In this document: positions 9,142 to 20,400 of the stretch, one piece after another
How the letters are laid out: each line of letters begins with the position of its first letter
How positions within the stretch are numbered: position 1 is the first letter of the stretch
NCBI RefSeq assembly: GCF_014287635.1
Contig: NZ_JACOPH010000001.1
Location: forward strand, 630,707-694,706
Source of the DNA: Roseburia zhanii
GTDB lineage: Bacteria; Bacillota; Clostridia; Lachnospirales; Lachnospiraceae
DNA: 64,000 nucleotides
Direction of reading: 5' to 3'
The notes under the pieces: generated by a model
What the model was told of the DNA's origin: nothing
Database searches by the model: none
What the model saw: the letters and a program-made list of their open reading frames with translations, nothing else
Program-made: the position numbers and the translations under genes

Positions 9142-9324
9142 GCATGGGCAGGCCAGCTATCGTTGGGTGAGAACAATGTCAATCCCAAAGTTATGCAGTA
9201 TGTGATGGGCCATTCAGATGCACAGATTACAATGAATGTCTACAATCATATTGCAGAGAAGTCTCATGTGGAGAACGAGATGTCTAAAATGAACTTGCCA
9301 GAAACCGTACCTTCTGTGGTATAA
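9142..9324 (+). pseudogene. Tyrosine recombinase (integrase) 3' remnant
   Basis: The frame ending with TAA at 9322-9324 reads NPKVMQYVMGHSDAQITMNV then YNHI. This is the C-terminal catalytic block of phage and Tn916-type tyrosine recombinases, with GH of the H/R box and the nucleophile Tyr. Everything upstream is missing. The remnant marks the end of a lost integrative element; the 5' limit is approximate. Confidence 0.75.
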
Positions 9325-9425
9325 ACCATAAGTCGTTGTCGTAAAATGTGGTAAGAAAATCAGACGAATATATTTTTCCAAAAATTTGTGATAAAAATGC
9401 GGCCAAATCAAGAAAATCGAGTGCG

Positions 9426-9555
9426 AAGCTGTGATATACGACATGCACAGCTCGGGAAAGAATTCCCTCGCTGTCGGGCTGTCGCCCTATAAAATAGCAA
9501 AAATAAACGCCATGCAAGTTTACTTGCAAAGGCGTCTATTTTTGCTATTTTGCAT
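9426..9555. repeat. Nested palindromes, noncoding
   Basis: AGCTGTG / CACAGCT (9426-9451) is followed by a long stem at 9491-9551 (AAAATAGCAAAAATA and its complement, ACGCC / GGCGT) with an inner TGCAAGT / ACTTGCA loop. It could be a bidirectional terminator or a REP-like element left by the integrated element. No gene is seen in 9325-9589. Confidence 0.5.
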
Positions 9556-9589
9556 GGCTCGTAGCGTTCACAAAATCTTCACAAAAAAA

Positions 9590-9632
9590 TTAGCACTCAC
9601 CTCTTGACAGTGCTAATAAATGGTGATATAAC
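9590..9632 (+). promoter_or_regulatory. CIRCE operator over hsp20 promoter
   Basis: TTAGCACTC (9590-9598), nine bases, then CAGTGCTAA (9608-9616) is CIRCE, the HrcA-binding element, with one mismatch from the consensus right arm. TTGACA (9604-9609) lies inside it and TATAAC (9627-9632) is 17 bp further, so HrcA would block RNA polymerase directly. Heat-shock control of the Hsp20 gene follows. Confidence 0.9.
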
Positions 9633-9771
9633 ATAGTCAAGAACAAAGGAAGGGAACAAAAAGAACGAAAGTTCCAAAGGTTTCTGAAACATCCCGGTTC
9701 CAAGGAAACAAGGTAAACAAGCATGAGGTATCCACAAAGTGGATACATAGTAAGAAAAGGAGCGATGACTT

Positions 9772-10239
9772 ATGTTGATGCCTAGTATTTTTGGAGAGAA
9801 TTTATTTGATGACTGGTTTGATGGTTTCCCATTCGATGCTATGGATAAGGAAATGAGTAACACTGAGAAGAAACTCTATGGTAAGAAAGCCGGAAGGATC
9901 ATGAAAACAGATATCAGGGAGAAAGATAACGGTTATGAATTAGTGATCGATCTTCCGGGATTTACAAAGGACGAGATCAAGGCTTCTGTGGAGAATGGCT
10001 ATCTGACCATCAGTGCAGCAAAGGGACTTGATAAAGATGAAAAAGAAAAAGATTCTGGACATTATATCAGAAAAGAACGTTATGCAGGAGCATGTGAACG
10101 TAGCTTCTATGTAGGTGATGGTGTTGAACAGGAAGATGTGAAAGCAAAATTCAAACATGGTATCCTGACATTGTTTGTACCGAAGAAAGAAGCTGCAAAA
10201 GCAGTAGAAGAAAATAAATATATTGCGATTGAAGGATAA
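9772..10239 (+). CDS. Hsp20/alpha-crystallin small heat-shock protein
   Basis: The 155-residue protein has a short N-terminal arm (MPSIFGENLFDDWFDGFPFD) and an alpha-crystallin domain from about 45 to 145. That domain contains DIREKDNGYELVIDLPGF and the conserved GILTLFVPK near its end. Family members form oligomers that hold unfolding proteins for refolding by DnaK and ClpB. AAGGAGCG precedes the ATG. Transcription starts from a CIRCE-covered promoter 140-180 bp upstream. The same operator precedes clpB 1 kb downstream, so the two chaperones are co-regulated by HrcA. Confidence 0.93.
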   Translation: MLMPSIFGENLFDDWFDGFPFDAMDKEMSNTEKKLYGKKAGRIMKTDIREKDNGYELVIDLPGFTKDEIKASVENGYLTISAAKGLDKDEKEKDSGHYIRKERYAGACERSFYVGDGVEQEDVKAKFKHGILTLFVPKKEAAKAVEENKYIAIEG

Positions 10240-10272
10240 ATTTTAAAAATTTATTTTTCAAAGCCGGTAAAA

Positions 10273-10317
10273 AAGATATCGCCCCGGAATTTTGTTCCGG
10301 GGCGGTATCTTTTTTTA
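10273..10317 (+). terminator. Terminator after hsp20
   Basis: A GC-rich stem (CGCCCCGGAA / TTCCGGGGCG, extended by AAGATA / TATCTT) is followed by a T run. Confidence 0.9.
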
Positions 10318-10333
10318 AGCATCAGAAAAGAAA

Positions 10334-10760
10334 ATAGAAACTCTTATTTATTGCACTCTTTTTAGTCAGTCCGCATCCGGTAAAGATCAGCGATAAAAAA
10401 CGGGAACTTTGCTTTGCTGCTGCACTTACCGGTTTGGTACTGTACTTTTTACTGGAAAATACAGCATTGTCGACCACATATGCATCGAATGTCGGAATCA
10501 TTGTGGCGTGTGCCCCGTTTTTTGTAGCAGTTATGGTAGGGATCTTTTTTAAGGAAAAACAGGGCGTGAATTTCTTTATTGGATTTGTGATCGCCATTAC
10601 AGGCGTGATATTGATCAGCTTAAGCTGAGAATGGGAATATCCGGTCATTGCAGTCACAAGAAGGATCTATTTTTACGGTATTATTTTACTGATGCCGATA
10701 CTGATCGGTGAACATGTGGTAAGCAGCAGAGGATTTGTAGTGCAGGAATTGGTGGAAAAT
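10334..10760 (+). pseudogene. EamA/DMT-family transporter remnant
   Basis: The frame through 10628 encodes membrane segments of a drug/metabolite-type permease (FAAALTGLVLYFLLENTAL, then GIIVACAPFFVAVMVGIFF). After an in-frame stop at 10626-10628 the same frame continues with EYPVIAVTRRIYFYGIILL, also typical of the family. There is no start codon at the expected place and about half of the usual 300 codons are missing. It lies between two heat-shock genes and is not expected to be functional. Confidence 0.65.
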
Positions 10761-10799
10761 ATCCGAAAACTGACTGTAAATCGTAAACTTTTTATAAAA

Positions 10800-10842
10800 T
10801 TAGCACTCACCTATTGACAGTGCTAACAACTAGTGCTATATT
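10800..10842 (+). promoter_or_regulatory. CIRCE operator over clpB promoter
   Basis: TTAGCACTC (10800-10808) and CAGTGCTAA (10818-10826) form CIRCE. TTGACA (10814-10819) and TATATT (10837-10842) are 17 bp apart and overlap it exactly as at hsp20. Confidence 0.9.
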
Positions 10843-10890
10843 TCCAATTAGAAACAGAGAAATCAGGAAAATAAATCAGGAGGTGTTACC

Positions 10891-13479
10891 ATGAACATAC
10901 AGAAATTTACACAAAAGTCCGTTGAAGCTATCAATGATTGTGAAAAACTTGCTTATGAATACGGCAATCAGGAAATTGAACAGGAACATTTGCTTGTAGC
11001 ACTGATGCGGCAGGAAGACGGTCTGATCCAGAAAATGATCGAGAAAATGGAGATCAATAAAGAACATTTTATGGATAACGCCATACGTCATTTAGAGAAA
11101 AGAGTAAAAGTGTCCGGCGGACAGGTCTATGTTGGCCAGGCATTAAATAAAGTACTGATCAGTGCAGAAGATGAAGCAAAACAGATGGGGGATGAATATG
11201 TATCCGTTGAGCATCTGTTTTTAGCATTATTAAAATATCCAAACCCTGCCATGAAAGAGATCTTTAAGGAATATGGCATTACAAGAGATCGTTTCTTACA
11301 GGCATTGTCAACGGTTAGGGGAAACCAGAGAGTAACCTCAGACAATCCGGAGGCAACCTATGATACATTAGATAAATATGCAACCGATTTAGTTGCAATG
11401 GCAAAAGAACAGAAAATGGATCCTGTTATCGGCAGGGACTCAGAGATCCGCAATGTTGTCCGTATCTTATCGAGAAAGACAAAGAACAATCCGGTGCTGA
11501 TCGGTGAACCGGGTGTCGGTAAAACCGCAGTTGTAGAAGGTTTAGCACAGCGTATCGTAAGAGGGGATGTACCGGAAGGATTAAAAGATAAGAAACTGTT
11601 TGCACTTGATATGGGTGCCTTAGTTGCCGGAGCAAAATACAGAGGTGAATTTGAGGAACGTTTAAAAGCAGTCTTAGACGAAGTCAAACAGTCCGATGGT
11701 CAGATCATCCTGTTCATTGATGAACTGCATACGATCGTCGGTGCAGGCAAGACAGACGGCGCAATGGATGCCGGCAATATGTTAAAGCCGATGTTAGCAA
11801 GAGGTGAACTGCATTGTATCGGTGCAACTACACTTGATGAGTACCGTCAGTATATTGAAAAAGATGCAGCCTTAGAGCGAAGATTCCAGCCGGTTATGGT
11901 CGATGAACCAACCGTAGAAGATACGATATCGATTTTACGTGGCTTAAAAGAACGGTATGAAGTGTTCCATGGCGTTAAAATATCCGATGCCGCATTAGTA
12001 TCGGCGGCCGTATTGTCAAACCGTTATATTTCCGACAGATTTCTGCCGGATAAAGCAATCGACCTTGTAGATGAAGCCTGTGCACTGATCAAGACAGAGT
12101 TAGATTCCATGCCGAGTGAACTTGATGAATTAAACCGTCGTGTGATGCAGCTTGAGATAGAAGAAACGGCATTGAAAAAAGAAACGGATCATTTGAGTCA
12201 GGAACGGTTAGCTGCCTTACAGAAGGAATTAGCAGAATTAAAAGATGAATTTTCCGTAAAAAAAGCACAGTGGGATAATGAAAAGAAATCTGTCGAACAT
12301 GTGCAGAAATTAAGGGAAGAATTAGAAACCTTAAAAGGCGAGATCAAACAGGCACAGCAGAATTACGATCTTGAAAAAGCCGCAGAATTGCAATATGGAA
12401 AACTGCCACAGCTTCAGAAACAGTTAGAGATCGAAGAAGAAAAAGCAAAAACAGAAGATTTATCGTTAGTGCATGAAAATGTCAGTGAAGAAGAAATTGC
12501 AAGGATCATTTCCCGCTGGACAGGTATTCCGGTTGCAAAACTGACAGAAAGCGAGAGAAATAAAACTTTACACTTAGATGAAGAACTTCATAAGAGAGTG
12601 ATCGGCCAGGACGATGGTGTTACAAAAGTCACAGAAGCGATCATCCGTTCAAAAGCAGGCATCAAAGATCCGACAAAACCAATCGGTTCCTTCTTGTTCT
12701 TAGGTCCTACCGGAGTCGGAAAAACAGAACTTGCCAAAGCATTGGCACAAAGCCTGTTTGATGATGAGAGCAATATGGTAAGACTTGATATGTCGGAATA
12801 CATGGAGAAATATTCCGTGTCACGTCTGATCGGAGCGCCTCCGGGATATGTCGGATATGATGAAGGCGGCCAGCTGACAGAAGCAGTCCGTAGAAAACCA
12901 TATTCCGTTGTACTATTTGATGAAGTGGAAAAAGCACATCCGGATGTATTTAACGTGTTGTTACAGGTATTAGATGATGGACGTATTACTGATTCACAGG
13001 GCAGGACCGTTGATTTTAAGAATACGATCATTATCATGACCTCAAACTTAGGAAGTGCCCATCTGTTAGAAGGCATTGAGCCGGATGGCAGTATCAGAAA
13101 AGAAGCAGAAGACGCTGTTATGCAGGAACTGCGTGGCAATTTCCGGCCTGAATTTTTAAACAGGTTAGATGAGATCATCATGTTTAAGCCGCTGACAAAA
13201 GATAATATCGGACATATCATTGATCTGTTGATACAGGAATTAAACGAACGGCTTGCGGACAGGGAGATCAAAGTAGCACTCTCTGATACGGCAAAAGCAT
13301 ATATTACGGAACAGGGATATGATCCGGTATATGGTGCAAGACCATTGAAACGTTATCTGCAAAAGCATGTAGAAACATTATCCGCAAAACTGATCTTAGC
13401 CGATCAGGTAAGAGGCGGGGATACAATCTATATTGATGTGAAAGATGATGCATTAAGTGCAGAAGTCAGACATGCATAA
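10891..13479 (+). CDS. clpB: ATP-dependent disaggregase ClpB
   Basis: The 862-residue protein has full ClpB architecture: N domain (1-145), first AAA+ module with Walker A GEPGVGKT near 206, a long coiled-coil middle domain (about 410-525) and a second AAA+ module with GPTGVGKT near 606. The middle domain separates ClpB from ClpA and ClpC, and matches a role with DnaK in pulling proteins out of aggregates. CAGGAGGTG precedes ATG 10891. Control by HrcA through CIRCE at 10800-10826 is direct in the sequence; in many Firmicutes clpB is instead under CtsR or sigma B. Confidence 0.97.
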   Translation: MNIQKFTQKSVEAINDCEKLAYEYGNQEIEQEHLLVALMRQEDGLIQKMIEKMEINKEHFMDNAIRHLEKRVKVSGGQVYVGQALNKVLISAEDEAKQMGDEYVSVEHLFLALLKYPNPAMKEIFKEYGITRDRFLQALSTVRGNQRVTSDNPEATYDTLDKYATDLVAMAKEQKMDPVIGRDSEIRNVVRILSRKTKNNPVLIGEPGVGKTAVVEGLAQRIVRGDVPEGLKDKKLFALDMGALVAGAKYRGEFEERLKAVLDEVKQSDGQIILFIDELHTIVGAGKTDGAMDAGNMLKPMLARGELHCIGATTLDEYRQYIEKDAALERRFQPVMVDEPTVEDTISILRGLKERYEVFHGVKISDAALVSAAVLSNRYISDRFLPDKAIDLVDEACALIKTELDSMPSELDELNRRVMQLEIEETALKKETDHLSQERLAALQKELAELKDEFSVKKAQWDNEKKSVEHVQKLREELETLKGEIKQAQQNYDLEKAAELQYGKLPQLQKQLEIEEEKAKTEDLSLVHENVSEEEIARIISRWTGIPVAKLTESERNKTLHLDEELHKRVIGQDDGVTKVTEAIIRSKAGIKDPTKPIGSFLFLGPTGVGKTELAKALAQSLFDDESNMVRLDMSEYMEKYSVSRLIGAPPGYVGYDEGGQLTEAVRRKPYSVVLFDEVEKAHPDVFNVLLQVLDDGRITDSQGRTVDFKNTIIIMTSNLGSAHLLEGIEPDGSIRKEAEDAVMQELRGNFRPEFLNRLDEIIMFKPLTKDNIGHIIDLLIQELNERLADREIKVALSDTAKAYITEQGYDPVYGARPLKRYLQKHVETLSAKLILADQVRGGDTIYIDVKDDALSAEVRHA

Positions 13480-13511
13480 TGTAGTCTGCAATTATCCGGA
13501 TCACTGTCATA

Positions 13512-13547
13512 AGTACCTGAACAGCAAGTGTTCAGGTACTGTTTCGT
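13512..13547 (+). terminator. Terminator after clpB
   Basis: A perfect 12-bp stem AGTACCTGAACA / TGTTCAGGTACT is followed by GTTTCGTTT. Confidence 0.75.
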
Positions 13548-13626
13548 TTATAGGCATCCTGCGAACCGGAATTTGTCAGAAAATTCCTGCATATAATATA
13601 GTAAGAAAAGACTGGCAAGTGATGAT

Positions 13627-14343
13627 ATGAAACGGGTGCAGAACTTTTTAGCAGGGATGGATATCTTCCTGCTTTGCATGTTTGCAGGATACATGGCAGA
13701 GCATGGGATCATGGATTTTACCAAACAGGAATTCGCAGCGAAAGTACAGACACAGACAGTTGCAGGCAGAGCAGTGAAAGATGAAACTGAGAAAAAAGTG
13801 GCACTTACTTTTGATGATGGGCCAAATCCGGAATATACAGAAAAACTTTTAAATGGACTTAGGGAACGTGGTGTAAAAGCCACGTTCTTTCTGCTGGGTG
13901 CAGAAGTGGAAAAATATCCCGATATCGTAAAACAGATGTATGAGGATGGGCATCTGATCGGGAATCATTCCTATGAACATGTGAATTTAAGTACGTTAAG
14001 TGATGCAGAAGCAGTACAGCAGGTAGATAAGACCAATCAGGCAATCAGCCGGATCACAGGCGAAAATCCGGAATACATCCGCCCACCATATGGATGTTTT
14101 AAAAGTAATCTCGATTATAAAACGACGATGATCGAAGTGCTGTGGGATGTTGATCCGTTAGACTGGAAAACACCCGATGCAGCTGCTGTAACACAACGTA
14201 TTTTAGATCAGGTGCAGGATGGGGACATCATTTTATTGCATGATGCATCGGAAACATCTGTATCCGCAGCCTTTCAGGTGGCAGATGCTTTAACGAAGGA
14301 AGGGTATATTTTTGTGACAGTAGACGAGATCCTGTTTGATTAA
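13627..14343 (+). CDS. Polysaccharide deacetylase (NodB/PdaA-like)
   Basis: The 238-residue protein starts with a hydrophobic segment (FLAGMDIFLLCMFAGYMA, residues 7-24) that acts as a signal or membrane anchor. A carbohydrate-esterase family 4 domain follows: VALTFDDGPNPEY (motif 1, metal/base Asp), GNHSYEHVNL (motif 2, HxxxH metal ligands), RPPYG (motif 3), VDPLDWKTP (motif 4) and IILLHD (motif 5). All catalytic motifs are present, so it should be an active metal-dependent deacetylase of cell-wall or extracellular glycans, acting outside the membrane. It is a single gene between clpB and rarA. Confidence 0.9.
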   Translation: MKRVQNFLAGMDIFLLCMFAGYMAEHGIMDFTKQEFAAKVQTQTVAGRAVKDETEKKVALTFDDGPNPEYTEKLLNGLRERGVKATFFLLGAEVEKYPDIVKQMYEDGHLIGNHSYEHVNLSTLSDAEAVQQVDKTNQAISRITGENPEYIRPPYGCFKSNLDYKTTMIEVLWDVDPLDWKTPDAAAVTQRILDQVQDGDIILLHDASETSVSAAFQVADALTKEGYIFVTVDEILFD

Positions 14344-14516
14344 ATTGATGAAAGATAGAGTGGGATACTATGCATATAAGAAGCAAAAATAAGGCAACTT
14401 TGCACAAATAGAAACCAAAAATGAAGGATTTCACAAAGAACCTTGCAAAAAGGTCTTGTAAAATCATAGAAATTCATGTATCTTATAACGTAGGCAGTTT
14501 GCAGGAGATTAGATAA

Positions 14517-15845
14517 ATGGATTTATTTGATTATATGTTAGAACAAAATAAGGAAAAAGAATCCCCGTTAGCATCCAGACTGAGGCCAGCGACCTTAGAA
14601 GAAGTCGTAGGGCAGCAGCATATCATAGGGAAAGATAAACTGCTGTATCGTGCGATCAAAGCAGATAAACTTTCTTCTATTATATTTTATGGACCGCCGG
14701 GAACAGGAAAAACCACATTAGCCAAAGTGATCGCAAATACGACCAGTGCAGAATTTACACAGATCAACGCAACTTCTGCCGGTAAAAAAGATATGGAAGA
14801 AGTCGTAGGGCAGGCAAAAAATAACCGGGCGATGTATGGCAGAAAGACAATCCTGTTCATTGACGAGATCCATAGATTTAATAAAGGGCAGCAGGATTAT
14901 CTGCTTCCGTTTGTTGAGGACGGTACAGTCATATTGATCGGTGCAACGACAGAAAATCCTTATTTTGAAGTCAACGGAGCTTTGCTTTCAAGATCAGTGA
15001 TCTTTGAACTCAAATCCTTGTCAAAAGAAGATATTAAGACACTTTTGATAAGAGCAGCCACAGATGAGAAAAAAGGCATGGGTGCATATGGTGCAGTCAT
15101 TGAAGAAGATGCACTGGATTTTCTGGCGGATATCAGCAATGGAGATGCAAGGTCAGCATTAAATGCGATCGAACTTGGTATCCTGACGACAAACCGCAGT
15201 GAAGATGGCAAGATCCACATTACTTTGGAAGTTGCTTCAGAATGTATCCAGAAAAGAGTTGTAAAATACGATAAAAGCGGAGATAATCACTATGATACGA
15301 TATCCGCATTTATCAAAAGTATGAGGGGATCTGATCCTGATGCGGCAATTTATTATCTGGCGAGAATGCTTTATGCGGGTGAGGACATCCGGTTTATTGC
15401 AAGACGGATCATGATCTGTGCAGCAGAAGATGTCGGGATGGCTGATCCGAATGCCTTAAACGTGGCAGTATCCGCAGCATTAGCAGTAGAACGCTTAGGG
15501 ATGCCGGAGGCGAGGATACCATTAGCAGAGGCAGTTACCTATGTTGCAACAGCACCAAAGAGCAATGCATCTTATATGGCAGTCGATGCGGCACTTGATA
15601 TCGTAAAACACACCAAGACAGCTCCGATCCCAACGCATTTGCAGGATGCACATTATAAATCAGCAGATAAATTAGGGCATGGCATTGGTTACAAATATGC
15701 ACACGCATATCCGGGACATTATGTGAAGCAGCAGTATCTTCCGGACGGACTGACAGAAGAACGGTTTTACCATCCGACAGAAAATGGTTATGAAAAACAG
15801 GTATCTGAATATTTAGAATACATAAAACAGATCACAGAGTCATAG
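14517..15845 (+). CDS. rarA: Replication-associated recombination protein A
   Basis: The 442-residue AAA+ protein has the N-terminal signature MLEQNKEKESPLASRLRPAT, Walker A GPPGTGKTT at 59-67 and Walker B LFIDEIHRF. The sensor segment is GATTENPYFEVN, and the C-terminal MgsA/RarA oligomerisation domain includes DAHYKSADKLGHG. RarA acts at stalled replication forks as a tetrameric DNA-dependent ATPase. GCAGGAG precedes ATG 14517. The aminotransferase begins 11 bp after its stop, so both may share a transcript without a functional link. Confidence 0.93.
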   Translation: MDLFDYMLEQNKEKESPLASRLRPATLEEVVGQQHIIGKDKLLYRAIKADKLSSIIFYGPPGTGKTTLAKVIANTTSAEFTQINATSAGKKDMEEVVGQAKNNRAMYGRKTILFIDEIHRFNKGQQDYLLPFVEDGTVILIGATTENPYFEVNGALLSRSVIFELKSLSKEDIKTLLIRAATDEKKGMGAYGAVIEEDALDFLADISNGDARSALNAIELGILTTNRSEDGKIHITLEVASECIQKRVVKYDKSGDNHYDTISAFIKSMRGSDPDAAIYYLARMLYAGEDIRFIARRIMICAAEDVGMADPNALNVAVSAALAVERLGMPEARIPLAEAVTYVATAPKSNASYMAVDAALDIVKHTKTAPIPTHLQDAHYKSADKLGHGIGYKYAHAYPGHYVKQQYLPDGLTEERFYHPTENGYEKQVSEYLEYIKQITES

Positions 15846-15856
15846 GAGGAAATGAA

Positions 15857-17140
15857 ATGAGATCATATCAGGAGATGACAAAAGAAGAATTATTGCAGGA
15901 AAAAGAACAGTTAGAAGCAGAATACAAAAAATATCAGCTTCGGGGACTGAAATTAGATATGTCAAGGGGAAAGCCATCTAAAGAGCAGTTAGATATTTCC
16001 ATGGGAATGATGGATGTGTTAAACAGCCATGTGGATCTTACCTGTGAAGATGGCACAGACTGCAGAAACTATGGCGTATTAGATGGTATTCAGGAAGCAA
16101 AAGTATTGATCGGTGACATGATCGAATGTAATCCTGAAAATATCATTATTTATGGTAACTCCAGCTTAAACATCATGTATGATACAGTTGCACGTTCTAT
16201 GACACACGGAGTTATGGGAAGTACACCATGGTGTAAATTAGATAAAGTCAAATTCTTATGTCCTGTTCCGGGATATGACAGACATTTTGCGATCACAGAA
16301 CATTTCGGTATCGAGATGATCAATGTACCGATGCTTTCTACCGGACCGGATATGGATATCGTAGAAAAATTAGTAGCCGAAGATGATGCGATCAAGGGGA
16401 TCTGGTGCGTTCCAAAATATTCAAACCCACAGGGAATCACTTATTCGGATGAAACTGTACGCCGTTTTGCCAGATTAAAACCGGCAGCAAAAGATTTCAG
16501 GATCTACTGGGATAATGCTTATGGTGTTCATCATTTATATGATATTGATCAGGATCATCTGATTGAGATTTTATCCGAATGTAAGCGTGCAGGCAATCCG
16601 GATATGGTATATAAATTCTGTTCCACATCAAAGATCAGTTTCCCGGGATCCGGTGTAGCAGCCATTGCAGCATCTGCAAACAACTTAGAGGATATCAAAA
16701 AACAGTTAAAAGTGCAGACGATCGGTTATGATAAAGTAAACCAGCTGCGTCATGTAAGATTTTTCAAAGATATCCATGGCATGACAGAGCATATGAAAAA
16801 ACATGCCGAGATCTTACGTCCGAAATTTGAAATGATCTTAAATCTGTTTGATACAGAATTAGCAGGACGCGGAGTCGGTGACTGGTTCAAGCCAAAGGGC
16901 GGATATTTCATCTGTTATGAAACTTTAGAAGGCTGTGCAAAAGAGGTTGTATCGAAAGCCAAAAAAGCAGGCGTTGTGATGACACCGGCAGGAGCACCAT
17001 TCCCATATGGAAAAGATCCGAAAGATTCTGTGATCCGTATCGCACCGTCCTATCCGAGTTTAGAGGACTTAGAACTTGCAGCAAATATCTTTGTTGTCTG
17101 CGTAAAATTAGTCAGCATCGAAAAATTGTTAGCAGAGTAA
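15857..17140 (+). CDS. PLP aminotransferase, aspartate aminotransferase-like
   Basis: The 427-residue fold-type I enzyme resembles the PF12897 (MocR-like, group Ic) aspartate aminotransferases. Visible features are LDMSRGKPSKEQLD at the start, the cofactor-binding GNSSLNIMYD, VPKYSNPQG, the DNAYGVH Asp loop, and the Schiff-base lysine K259 in FCSTSKISFPGSG. IRIAPSYPS near the C-terminus holds the arginine for the substrate carboxylate. It probably transfers amino groups between aspartate or a similar acid and 2-oxoglutarate in the cytosol. AGGAGGAAATGAA precedes the ATG. A terminator follows at 17195. Confidence 0.87.
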   Translation: MRSYQEMTKEELLQEKEQLEAEYKKYQLRGLKLDMSRGKPSKEQLDISMGMMDVLNSHVDLTCEDGTDCRNYGVLDGIQEAKVLIGDMIECNPENIIIYGNSSLNIMYDTVARSMTHGVMGSTPWCKLDKVKFLCPVPGYDRHFAITEHFGIEMINVPMLSTGPDMDIVEKLVAEDDAIKGIWCVPKYSNPQGITYSDETVRRFARLKPAAKDFRIYWDNAYGVHHLYDIDQDHLIEILSECKRAGNPDMVYKFCSTSKISFPGSGVAAIAASANNLEDIKKQLKVQTIGYDKVNQLRHVRFFKDIHGMTEHMKKHAEILRPKFEMILNLFDTELAGRGVGDWFKPKGGYFICYETLEGCAKEVVSKAKKAGVVMTPAGAPFPYGKDPKDSVIRIAPSYPSLEDLELAANIFVVCVKLVSIEKLLAE

Positions 17141-17194
17141 AAACAAGAGATTGTTCAGAATCTCATTAGAATAATAATAAAATTAGATATATTT

Positions 17195-17238
17195 CCCATA
17201 TCAGAGAAACGTTTATCTCTCTGATATGGGATTTTTTT
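17195..17238 (+). terminator. Terminator after aminotransferase
   Basis: A perfect 13-bp stem CCCATATCAGAGA / TCTCTGATATGGG is followed by ATTTTTTT. Confidence 0.9.
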
Positions 17239-17358
17239 GCATAGAAAAGTACCGGGTTTATAGAGTTATGGTAAATAGTAGTAAAAAATTAAACAAAAAT
17301 AAGAAAAAAGTGTATTGATTCCACAAAAAGAAAAAGAGATACTAATAACATGAGCAGA

Positions 17359-17393
17359 CTGTCAGTTCCAGCATAGGCTGACAGAGCTTTTTA
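17359..17393 (+). promoter_or_regulatory. Hairpin with T-run in GH43 leader
   Basis: CTGTCAG and CTGACAG pair around a 12-base loop; AGCTTTTT follows, 20 bp before the GH43 start. It may be an attenuator-like leader terminator; no known riboswitch is recognised. Confidence 0.35.
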
Positions 17394-17415
17394 AAAACGA
17401 AAGGGAGGATATGCG

Positions 17416-20400
17416 ATGAAAAGAAAACATTTGTGGAAGAAAGGGACAGCATTGCTGCTTACATTGGGAATGCTGTCAACATCAGTTCCGGTAACAACGT
17501 TTGCAGAAGAAGCAGCCGGAGACGGAGATGCTGCATCTGATTCGATTGTTGCAACAGCACTTGCGAATTATGATTTTAATGACTTTACAGTGTCAGAAGA
17601 TGGTAATTCGCTGACAGATGGTACAAGAACTGTCAAATTAGAGGCAGAAGGAAATGGAAAGAAACCGGAGATCATTTCTTCAGGACGTGGAAAGGTTCTG
17701 AAATTAACAGAACAGTCCTATGCTGACCGTGCAGATGCACTGTTACCGAAGAATCCATTTGCAGGACAGTCTGTAGATAATGGATTTACGGTGAACTTCT
17801 GGACACTTACTACAGGGACAGCAGGCGGTGGAAAATGTCTGTTAGATTTTGAGGTAGCTCCTGTTACAACCGGAAGAGCAGGAACACTTGCAATGAACCA
17901 GCAGATGGTTTATTGGAATACAACAGATCAGAATGGTAATTTTACAGACTTTAGTATTGGTAATATGCAGTTAAAGCAGAAAAACTGGACAATGGTTACC
18001 ATGGCAATTACCACAGAAGGGGTTACTTTCTACAAAGATGGAGCAGCCATTACACATAGCATTACTGCTAAAAATGTAGAGAGCGAAGATGCCATTGATT
18101 ATGCTCAGACGATTAAAGATATGGCAGGTACAAGTGGAATTGCAAAACCGGAAGAAACAAATGTCCGTATCGGTGCCAGCCTTGCAACTTACTGGTCTTG
18201 TGCAGGTGCATTGATGGATGATATTTCTTTCTATGGAAAGGCATTGACAGCAGACGAAATTGCTTCATTGTATACAGAAACAAAAGTGGATATGAGTAGT
18301 ATTCCATTGACAAAAGTAACAGTAAGCGGTGTTTCATCCTTAGACAAAGGAAAGACAGCACAGTTATCGGCATCATATGAGCCGTTTGATACAACAGAGA
18401 GTACATCGACTGTAAAATGGGCATCCGATAACACAGATGTACTGACAGTTGACAGCAAGGGAAAAGTAACAGCAGTAGCAGCAGGAACAGCAAATGTAAC
18501 TGCTACGATCGGAAGTGTTACATCTGAACCATATGCAATCACAGTGAATGATACAGTCAAAACGTTAGAAGAAGGATATTATCTTGCTGTATATACAACA
18601 ACAACACCATTCTATGCATCTGCATCAAACTTAAGTCAGGAAACAAAGAGCGTCTATATGGCAGTCAGCAAAGATGGTAAAGATTTTGAAGTATTAAATA
18701 ACGGCGGCGGCGTGATCTTTGCAAAGAAAGGTTCCGGAGAGATCACAGAACCTAGAATTTTAAAAGTAGACGGCGTATTTACAGTAGTTGCACCGGATGC
18801 AACAGCTTCTAACGGTACACATATCTTTACATCTAAAGATGGTGTAGCTTATTATGATGATACGGTTGTAGCAACAACAGATCTGTCTGCAGCTGCATTA
18901 GAAAAAGCAAATTTCAGATTCTTATTAAAAGGTGAGAATCTTGTAGAAACCGATAAGAATCTGGCAGTAGGAAATGCATTTCCGATCACAGAAGAAGAAT
19001 ATAACCATATTTTAAATAAGCTTGGCAATGTAGTAAATACAGGCTTAGAGACATTACCGGATGTATCTGTTAAGACAACAGATAATGTAACAGAAGCGAC
19101 ACTTTCTAGTCTGCTTCCAAGTGTCAATGCAACTTACAGTGATGGTTCTACACAGAAATTCAACATCGACTGGAGTGGGGCATTGCAGGGTGTTGATCTG
19201 ACAAAAGAAGGTACTTATACGATCACAGGTAAAGTAAACCAGACAAAATATCTGAATAATCTGAAAAAATTAAATAACAGCAAACTGCCGGAGGATGATC
19301 CTGAAAATACAGGAGATCAGGCAGATAACTATGATGAAGAAACACAGACAAATTACTATGATGCCACAAAATATGTAGAAGGTATGGCAGATCCATGTAT
19401 TTTCTGGGATGAGCAGACCAAATATTATTATATGACAGGATCTTATTTCCCGGAAGAAGGAGATGCAATTGATGATGATGATAACACACAGCAGTATGAC
19501 CGTGTGGTATTAAGACGAGGCAGAACCTTAGAAGAGCTGCAGGATAGAAGTAAGCAGGTAACCATCTGGAAAGTAGGTAATCAGGGATATACGAAGCAGG
19601 ATGGCGGAAAAGCGAGCAAAGGATATCGTTATATCTGGGCTCCGGAAATCCACCGTGTAGGAAATTACTGGGTAGTGTATTTTACAGAAAGTGAAAGCAG
19701 TAATGTGTTCGGAATCAACTGCCATGCATTAGTATTAGATGGAGATCAAGATCCATATGAAACTGCATTAGAAGCATCCGGGGATGCATCTGACTGGCAG
19801 GATTATGCAATGCGCCCAATGGCTAATGATACGCAATCCGGAAAAGTGCCTTTTGCAACTTCTTTCAATCTGGATATGACATATTTTGAAGATGCTGTCA
19901 ATGGAGAAGCTTATGTGATCTGGGCAGGAAAACCATATGGCAACTCAGATCTGTTCCTTGCAAAAGTAGATAAAGAACAGCCATGGCAGCTGACATCCCA
20001 CTGCATCCGTCTGACAACACCGGAGTATGGATGGGAGAAGATCAGATATCAGGTAAATGAAGGACCGACTGTATTACAGAAAGATGGCAAGATCTTCATG
20101 TGTTTCTCTAACTCAGGAACAGGCTCTGAGTATTGTATCGGTATGATGACAGCAGAAGCAGGAAGCGATCTGTTAGATATCAACAACTGGACGAAAAATC
20201 CGTATCCATTACTGACCTCCCGTGATGTGGATGGTGAAGAAGGACCGGGACATAACTCCTTTACCGTAGATCAGGATGGAAATGCGATCTTCGTATATCA
20301 TGCAAGACCAACATCTCATAATTATCAGCATTGCGGATGGAATGGCACAACATCTACTTATAACACTGAACCATTAAATGATCCATGCCGTCATGCAAGA

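Noticed and set aside
9491-9551. Integron attC-like site
   Set aside because: Long perfect stem, but no R-box core sites and no cassette array or integron integrase.
12588-13271. Long minus-strand frame inside clpB
   Set aside because: Serine/leucine-rich shadow of a highly conserved plus-strand gene.
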